DNA of 64,000 bases from CAMEON01 sp045128275. GTDB lineage: Bacteria > Bacillota > Clostridia > Oscillospirales > CAG-272. Below, in pieces: positions 58,812-64,000 of this stretch. Position 1 is the first letter of the stretch. Each line of letters begins with the position of its first letter. Position numbers and translations under genes: made by a program. The notes below the pieces were generated by a model. That model saw only the letters and a program-made list of their open reading frames with translations, ran no database searches and was not told the origin of the DNA. Location: the NCBI GenBank assembly GCA_045128275.1, contig JBGVRH010000074.1, positions 65,994 to 129,993 of the forward strand. Direction: 5' to 3'.

Positions 58812-60137
58812 ATGACCGATTTGAAGCAATTACTAAAGGACAACGGTGTCGTCGGCGCAGGCGGTGCGGGCTTCCCCTCCTACTGCAAGCTGGCCGAGGG
58901 TGCCGACACTTTGATCATCAACGCCGTGGAGTGTGAGCCTCTGCTCTACACCAGCTACACCCTCCTGCAAAACCGCATCCGCGACATCGTCATCGGTATG
59001 CGTGCCGTCATGGAATATGCCCACATCGAGCGAGGCCTCATCGCCGTCAAGGACTACCGCGCCGCCAAGCTGGGGTACTCCGACGGACAGGAGCTGGCCC
59101 AGGGCGTGTTCATTAAGTACGTTCCCAACGTCTACCCCATGGGTGACGAGATCAACCTCATCTACACCGTCACGGGCCGCGTGGTGGCTCCCGGCCAGCT
59201 GCCCATTACCCAGAAGGTCATCGTCTTCAACACCGAGACCATGCACAACATCGGTCTGGTGGTGCAGTACGGTCAGCCCGTAACCAAGACCTACCTGACC
59301 CTGTCGGGCGATATCCCCGAGGCCTTCTGCGTGAAGGTGCCTCTGGGTATGAAGATCTCCGAGGTTCTGGAGACTCTGAAGGTCAAGGTTCCCGACACCC
59401 ACGTGGTCATCGACGGCGGCCCCTCCATGGGTAACATCGTCAACCCCAACGTGGACGTGGTCAAGAAGCCCACCTCGGGTCTGCTGATCCTGCCCAAGGA
59501 CATCCCCGCCGTCCGCACCAAGCTCCGCTCCGCCGAGGAGAACTTCCGCATGGCCGCCTCGGTCTGCTGTCAGTGCACCCGTTGCACCGATCTCTGCCCC
59601 AGACACCTGTTGGGCTACCCTCTGGAGCCTCACAAGATGATCCGCTCCACCCTCTCCGCCGCCCAGGCCGATCCCGAGCTGATCAAGACCGCCACCATGT
59701 GCTGCGGCTGCGGCATCTGCGGTCTGCTGGCCTGCTGCCAGGAGATCTCCCCCATGCAGGTTATCAAGGAGTACAAGGGCATTCTGGCCAAGAACCGCAT
59801 CAAGTATGTGGCCAACCCCGCCGAGCAGTTCACCGCTTCCCCCGAGCGCGAGTATCGCATGATCAGCGCGGGCAAGTGGAAGGAGGTACTGGGCGTGGCC
59901 AAGTACGACAAGTTCCCCCCCACCTACATCGACGAGAAGCTGAAGGCCAAGGAGGTGCACGTCCCCATGGTTCAGCACATCGGCGCTCCCGCCATCCCCA
60001 TCGTCAAGGTCGGTGACGAGGTCAAGGAGAACGACATGATCGCCAAGGCCGCCGAGGGGCTGTCGGTTCCCAACTTCGCTCCCATCACCGGTCGCGTCAC
60101 CTACGTGGACGACAAGACCATTGTCATTCGCGCGTAA
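58812..60137 (+). CDS. pduS: PduS-like RnfC-type flavin/iron-sulphur electron carrier
   Basis: A 441-residue protein. The RnfC-like FMN/NAD domain opens GVVGAGGAGFPSYCK (12-26), and SLBB-like beta-grasp residues lie at ~160-210. Two ferredoxin-type clusters follow: CQCTRCTDLCP (Cys252/255/258/262) and MCCGCGICGLLACC (Cys ~298-309). The C-terminal part (PIVKVGDEVKENDMIAKAAE) is biotinyl-like. In Pdu systems PduS moves electrons for cobalamin reactivation; here the dehydratase is B12-independent, so a role in shell redox balance or activase reduction is more likely. The PduT-like gene follows. Confidence 0.9.
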   Translation: MTDLKQLLKDNGVVGAGGAGFPSYCKLAEGADTLIINAVECEPLLYTSYTLLQNRIRDIVIGMRAVMEYAHIERGLIAVKDYRAAKLGYSDGQELAQGVFIKYVPNVYPMGDEINLIYTVTGRVVAPGQLPITQKVIVFNTETMHNIGLVVQYGQPVTKTYLTLSGDIPEAFCVKVPLGMKISEVLETLKVKVPDTHVVIDGGPSMGNIVNPNVDVVKKPTSGLLILPKDIPAVRTKLRSAEENFRMAASVCCQCTRCTDLCPRHLLGYPLEPHKMIRSTLSAAQADPELIKTATMCCGCGICGLLACCQEISPMQVIKEYKGILAKNRIKYVANPAEQFTASPEREYRMISAGKWKEVLGVAKYDKFPPTYIDEKLKAKEVHVPMVQHIGAPAIPIVKVGDEVKENDMIAKAAEGLSVPNFAPITGRVTYVDDKTIVIRA

Positions 60138-60162
60138 AACAGAAAGAGCAGGTATATAGACT

Positions 60163-60708
60163 ATGTATCAGGCTATTGGTATTATTGAACTGAAGAGCAT
60201 TGCCAAGGGCATCGAGGCCACCGACGCCGCGCTGAAGAGCGCGGGCATCCGTCTGGTGCAGGCTCATCCCTCCTGCCCCGGCAAGTACGAGATCATTCTG
60301 ACGGGCGCCATCGCTGACGTCTCCGCCGCCGTGGAGTACGTCAAGGGCCGCTTCGACGATCGCATGATCGATTCCACCGTCATCGGGCGCATCGACGAGC
60401 AGGTCATCACCGCCCTGTTCGGCACCCAGCCCGGTGAGAACAAGGGTTCTCTGGGCATCATCGAGGCCTACTCCGCCGCTTCCACCGTCAAGGCCGCCGA
60501 TATCGCCGTCAAGACCGCCAAGGTCGCCATCCGCGAGCTTCGTCTGTCCCGCGGTATGGGTGGTAAGGGCATGGTGGTCATCACCGGTGACGTGGGCGAC
60601 GTGACCGCCGCCGTGGAGGCAGGCGCACAGCACGCCAAGGATCAGGGTCTCTTCTGCAACTCCGCCGTCATCCCCGCTCCCCACAAGGAGCTTTGGGAGC
60701 AGCTCTAA
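60163..60708 (+). CDS. pduT: BMC-T trimeric shell protein (PduT-like)
   Basis: 181 residues with two fused BMC domains: AIGIIELKSIAKGIEATDAA (1-95) and SLGIIEAYSAASTVKAADIA (~97-181). Cys38 in AHPSCPGK matches the Cys that, in PduT trimers, coordinates a central 4Fe-4S cluster. Placement directly after the PduS-like gene supports electron transfer through the shell. Confidence 0.93.
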   Translation: MYQAIGIIELKSIAKGIEATDAALKSAGIRLVQAHPSCPGKYEIILTGAIADVSAAVEYVKGRFDDRMIDSTVIGRIDEQVITALFGTQPGENKGSLGIIEAYSAASTVKAADIAVKTAKVAIRELRLSRGMGGKGMVVITGDVGDVTAAVEAGAQHAKDQGLFCNSAVIPAPHKELWEQL

Positions 60709-60715
60709 GGAACGA

Positions 60716-60860
60716 GGGGCTCTGCCCCTGTCCCCCGCAAGGGCTCTGCCCTTGACCCGGCAGGGCTCTGCCCTGCACCCGCCTAAGGGACTCGCACTGC
60801 AAGCAGTGATGCAAAAGTCCCTTAGGGATCCCCAAAACCTTTAAAAAAAGGTATTCCCCC
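60716..60860 (+). repeat. Intergenic hairpin repeat family, copy 3 (expanded)
   Basis: GGGGCTCTGCCCC (60716-60728) is followed by two extra palindromes, AAGGGCTCTGCCCTT (60739-60753) and CAGGGCTCTGCCCTG (60761-60775). A CCTAAGGGACT/AGTCCCTTAGG hairpin with an inserted CACTGC/GCAGTG loop (60782-60826) comes next, then CCCCAAAACCTTT and GGTATTCC. Confidence 0.75.
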
Positions 60861-60871
60861 GTTGAAAACCT

Positions 60872-60900
60872 GCAAACCGATTGGTTTGCTTCCCTTTTTA
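60872..60900 (+). terminator. Terminator-like hairpin ahead of diol dehydratase gene
   Basis: GCAAACC pairs with GGTTTGC around GATT, followed by TTCCCTTTTTAAC. It may act as an attenuator or reduce readthrough. No strong promoter is visible between it and the 60952 start (best candidate TTGCCA at 60903 with poor spacing). Confidence 0.5.
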
Positions 60901-60951
60901 ACTTGCCAATACCGAATTTTTCGTAAACTATAGATAAGAGAGGGTCAACCC

Positions 60952-63483
60952 ATGTCCGAAGTGAAGTTCGTCATTGAAAAAAGCCCCCGTATCGCCCGCT
61001 TGATCCACGATCTCTACGCCAACATGCCCGAGATCGAGGCCGATCGCGCGGAGCTTGTCACCGAGAGCTACAAGCAGACCGAGCATCTGCCCATCATCAA
61101 GCGCCGCTCGGCCGCCTTCCGTCATATCCTGGAGAACATTCCGATCGTCATCCGCGAGGGTGAGCTGATCGTCGGCTCCAGCTCCATCGCCCCCCGCGGC
61201 TGTCAGACCTTCCCCGAGTTCTCCTACGAGTGGCTCCCCCCCGAGTATGAGACCATCGCCACCCGCGAGGCCGATCCCTTCTACATCTCCCCCGACACCA
61301 TCCGCCGTCTGGAGGCCGTTCATCCCTACTGGAAGGGCAAGACCGTCAGCGATCTCGCCGCCGCCAACATGGATCCCGAGGTGCTGGACGTCTTCATGAA
61401 CCACGGCATCTTCACCGTCGGCAACTACTTCTACAACGGCGTTGGCCACGTCAACGTCAACTACGAGAAGGTCATCAACTGCGGTCTGGAGGCCTACATT
61501 GAGGAGTGCAAGGCACAGCTGGCCACCCTCACCCGCGGTCAGGGCGACTACGCCGAGAAGCGCAACTTCTGGGAGTCCGTCATTGAGAGCTGTGAGGCCG
61601 TTATCACCTACGCCCGCCGCTACTCGGATCTGGCTCTGGCTCAGGCCGCCGACTGCACCGATTCCGACCGCAAGGCCGAGCTGCTCACCATCGCCGAGGC
61701 CTGCGATCACGTTCCCGCCAAGCCCGCCCGCTCCTTCCACGAGGCCTGCCAGGGCTTCTGGTTCATCCAGCAGCTCATGCAGATGGAGTCCTCGGGTCAC
61801 TCCATCTCCCCCGGCCGCTTCGACCAGTACATGTATCCCTTCTTCAAGGCCGATCTGGATGCCGGCAAGATCACCTATGAATCCGCCCAGGAGCTGATCG
61901 ACTGCATCTGGGTCAAGCTGAACGACCTGAACAAGGTGCGCGATGCCGCCTCCGCCGAGGGCTTTGCCGGTTACGGTCTGTTCCAGAACCTCATCGTGGG
62001 CGGTCAGGACGAGTTCGGTCTGGACGCCACCAACGATCTGTCCTACATGTGCATGGAGGCCCAGATGCACGTCCGTCTGCCCCAGCCCTCCCTGTCCATC
62101 CGTGTCTGGAACGGCTCTCCCCACTCCCTGCTGATCAAGGCCGCCGCCGTCACCCGCGAGGGTATGGGCGTGCCCGCCTTCTATAACGATGAAGTCATCA
62201 TTCCCTCCATGATGTCCCGCGGCTACTCCCTGGAGGATGCCCGCGGCTACTGCATCATTGGTTGCGTGGAGCCCTCCGCCTGCCACAAGACCGACGGCTG
62301 GCACGATGCCGCCTTCTTCAACATGGTTCGTCCTCTGGAGCTTGTGTTCTCCTCGGGTATGGACAAGGGCGAGCAGATCGGCCCCAAGACCATGGACGTG
62401 CTGGAGATGACCTCCTTCGAACAGTTCTTCGACGCATACAAGGCTCAGCAGGAGTTCTTCATTGAGATGATGGCTCAGGCTGACAATGCCGTGGATGCCG
62501 CTCACGCCGTCCGTTGCCCTCTGCCCTTCGAGTCCTGCCTCATCGACGATTGTATCGCCAACGGCAAGAGCGTGCAGGAGGGTGGCTGTCACTACAACTT
62601 CACCGGCCCTCAGGGCTTCGGTATCGCCAACGTGGCCGATTCTCTGGCCGTCATGCGCAAGCTGGTCTTCGAGGACGGTGTCATTTCCATGGCCGAGATG
62701 AAGCAGGCTCTGGCCGACAACTTCGGTAAGGGTGCCACCAACAAGCGCGCTATGGAGCTGACCACCGATGCCGCCAAGCTGCTGGATGCCGAGGGTAAGG
62801 AGGTCAACGCCGACCTCATCAAGGCCATCTACATGGGCTTCAAGAACGCCTCCCACATTTCCGCCGATAAGAAGGCGCGCTACGACGAGATGCTGAACAT
62901 GATCGCCGACGTGCCCAAGTACGGTAACGATCTCCGCGAGGTTGACCTGTTCGCCCGCGAGGTGGGTCAGACCTACACCAAGCCTCTGCTCCGTCACACC
63001 AACCCCCGCGGCGGTATGTTCCATGCGGGTCTGTATCCCGTATCCGCCAACGTGCCGCTGGGCCATCAGGCCGGTGCCTCCCCCGACGGCCGTCTGTCCA
63101 ACACCCCCATCGCCGACGGTGTCGGCCCCATGTCGGGTCGCGACGTGAAGGGCCCCACGGCTACCGCCAACTCGGTGTCCCGCCTCGACCTGGGCGACGC
63201 CTCCAACGGCACTCTCTTGAACCAGAAGTTCCATCCCTCGGCTCTGGCCGGTGAGATGGGTCTGGAGAAGTTCGTAGCGTACCTGCGCGGCTTCTTCGAT
63301 CAGAAGGGCATGCACGTCCAGTACAACGTCATCTCCCGCGAGACCCTGCTGGACGCACAGGCTCATCCCGAAAACTACAAGACTCTGGTGGTTCGCGTGG
63401 CCGGTTATTCCGCCCTCTTCACCACCCTCTCCCGCTCCCTGCAGGACGACATCATCAGCCGTACCGAGCAGTCCAGCCTGTAA
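60952..63483 (+). CDS. B12-independent (glycyl radical) diol dehydratase
   Basis: An 843-residue glycyl radical enzyme. The C-terminal radical loop is VRVAGYSALF with Gly818. The active site agrees with glycerol/propanediol dehydratase: His166 (GVGHVNVNYEKV), His283 (SGHSISPGRFDQY), Cys438 and Glu440 (IIGCVEPSA), and Asp452 (GWHDAAFFN). It would dehydrate 1,2-propanediol to propionaldehyde, possibly also glycerol. No obvious encapsulation helix precedes the core, so encapsulation may be indirect. The activase gene follows across a large inverted repeat. Confidence 0.93.
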   Translation: MSEVKFVIEKSPRIARLIHDLYANMPEIEADRAELVTESYKQTEHLPIIKRRSAAFRHILENIPIVIREGELIVGSSSIAPRGCQTFPEFSYEWLPPEYETIATREADPFYISPDTIRRLEAVHPYWKGKTVSDLAAANMDPEVLDVFMNHGIFTVGNYFYNGVGHVNVNYEKVINCGLEAYIEECKAQLATLTRGQGDYAEKRNFWESVIESCEAVITYARRYSDLALAQAADCTDSDRKAELLTIAEACDHVPAKPARSFHEACQGFWFIQQLMQMESSGHSISPGRFDQYMYPFFKADLDAGKITYESAQELIDCIWVKLNDLNKVRDAASAEGFAGYGLFQNLIVGGQDEFGLDATNDLSYMCMEAQMHVRLPQPSLSIRVWNGSPHSLLIKAAAVTREGMGVPAFYNDEVIIPSMMSRGYSLEDARGYCIIGCVEPSACHKTDGWHDAAFFNMVRPLELVFSSGMDKGEQIGPKTMDVLEMTSFEQFFDAYKAQQEFFIEMMAQADNAVDAAHAVRCPLPFESCLIDDCIANGKSVQEGGCHYNFTGPQGFGIANVADSLAVMRKLVFEDGVISMAEMKQALADNFGKGATNKRAMELTTDAAKLLDAEGKEVNADLIKAIYMGFKNASHISADKKARYDEMLNMIADVPKYGNDLREVDLFAREVGQTYTKPLLRHTNPRGGMFHAGLYPVSANVPLGHQAGASPDGRLSNTPIADGVGPMSGRDVKGPTATANSVSRLDLGDASNGTLLNQKFHPSALAGEMGLEKFVAYLRGFFDQKGMHVQYNVISRETLLDAQAHPENYKTLVVRVAGYSALFTTLSRSLQDDIISRTEQSSL

Positions 63484-63493
63484 AAGAGAACGA

Positions 63494-63837
63494 GGGGCTC
63501 TGCCCCTGGTCTCCCTGCGGGTCGGTCACGACACGGCTCTGACTGCCACCGGCAGTCATTCACTACCGTGTCGCCGCTTCGCTACCCCCGCCCGAACCCT
63601 TCTTGAAAGAAGGGTTCGGGACTCCCAAGAACTTCCAAAGCAAATATCCATTTTCCCTTTTCAATCCTTTCCCGATAAATAAATACCTTTTTTGAAGGTT
63701 TTTGGAGATTCCCAAGAACCTTTTTGCAAAAAGGTTCTTGGGTGGGTAGCGAAGCGGCGACACGGTAGTGAATGACTGCCAGTGGCAGTCAGAGCCGTGG
63801 CGTGACCGAGCCGCAGCGAGAATTTGGGGCAGAGCCC
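63494..63837. repeat. Large inverted repeat with hairpin family copies 4 and 5
   Basis: Arms 63523-63587 and 63744-63808 are complementary at 63 of 65 positions. The outer ends carry GGGGCTCTGCCCC (63494-63506) and, reversed, GGGGCAGAGCCC (63826-63837). Inner hairpins are CCCGAACCCTTC/GAAGGGTTCGGG (63591-63620) and CCAAGAACCTTTTT/AAAAAGGTTCTTGG (63711-63742). No gene is present. Transcribed, it would fold into a very stable structure between the dehydratase and activase genes. Confidence 0.85.
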
Positions 63838-63861
63838 TGGCGCTCCCCAGAAAGGAATAAC

Positions 63862-64000
63862 ATGGCAAACTACTACGACCGCGTTGGTCGGATTTTTGAT
63901 ATTCAGCGCTTCTCCATCCACGATGGGCCGGGTATTCGGACGATCGTGTTCCTGAAGGGGTGCTACCTGCGGTGCCGCTGGTGCTGCAATCCCGAGTCCC
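63862..64000 (+). CDS. Glycyl radical enzyme activase (radical SAM), 5' fragment
   Basis: 46 residues are visible before the window ends. FDIQRFSIHDGPGIRTIVF then the radical-SAM cluster motif CYLRCRWC (C-x3-C-x2-C) and NPES are typical of glycyl radical activases. With SAM and a 4Fe-4S cluster it would place the radical on Gly818 of the dehydratase. GAAAGGA lies at 63851-63857. It is truncated by the right edge. Confidence 0.93.
   Translation, partial: MANYYDRVGRIFDIQRFSIHDGPGIRTIVFLKGCYLRCRWCCNPES

Overview
The window looks like a chromosomal segment of a GC-rich, spore-forming, probably gut-dwelling Clostridia (Oscillospirales-like) bacterium. The evidence is a SpoVT gene, many near-consensus sigma-A promoters with a 17-bp spacer, lipoproteins with Thr/Glu/Pro-rich linkers, CUT1 sugar ABC transporters without a local ATPase, and a glycyl-radical microcompartment. 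The exact taxon is inferred, not shown.

0-4.4 kb: the 3' end of glnS, a DUF1294 membrane protein, an unrecognised GTG-start gene, an SH3-domain lipoprotein, a nitroreductase and spoVT. 4.4-20.3 kb: one minus-strand operon. It starts from a strong promoter at 20285-20313, runs through a ~390-nt structured leader, and encodes a 1184-residue composite solute-binding protein, a permease pair, an NHL-repeat/Yip1 membrane protein, a 1915-residue secreted DUF5696-type protein and a second permease pair. This is the least described system in the window. 20.8-28.9 kb: an rRNA methyltransferase, two unknown genes, a GH4 alpha-galactosidase, an AT-rich inserted gene followed by a relic of a second GH4 3' end, and a polar amino-acid ABC operon. 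Its binding protein has its two halves in swapped order. 29-30.1 kb: a small AT-rich island with a RAYT-type transposase carrying REP-like palindromes inside its own frame, and a SUKH protein.

30.2-34 kb: housekeeping genes (membrane protein, Nif3-like, TrmK, DUF1858, ROK glucokinase). 34-49.6 kb: two glycosyl-transfer genes, then secreted carbohydrate-active proteins (sialate O-acetylesterase-like, GH99/71-like, GH42-like and GH123/DUF4091-like) with a Gfo/Idh/MocA oxidoreductase and a sugar isomerase. The set suggests host or complex glycan use. A tRNA-Val with an imperfectly duplicated 3' end and terminator lies in this region, as does a 72-bp MITE-like unit flanked by 13-bp direct repeats. 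49.7-50.7 kb: a three-gene DUF3990/DUF3791 module flanked by matching terminator hairpins.

51-64 kb: a catabolic bacterial microcompartment operon of the fucose/rhamnose-propanediol type: acetate/propionate kinase, class II aldolase, CoA-acylating aldehyde dehydrogenase, Zn alcohol dehydrogenase, four BMC-H shell proteins, PduL, EutN-type vertex protein, PduS-like flavo/Fe-S protein, PduT-like trimer, B12-independent diol dehydratase and the start of its radical-SAM activase. The proposed flow is deoxyhexose-1-phosphate to lactaldehyde to 1,2-propanediol to propionaldehyde, then to propionyl-CoA, propionyl-phosphate and propionate, with propanol as electron sink. Four of the enzymes carry encapsulation-peptide-like helices. 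Spacers between these genes hold copies of one hairpin repeat family, and one spacer holds a 65-nt inverted repeat.
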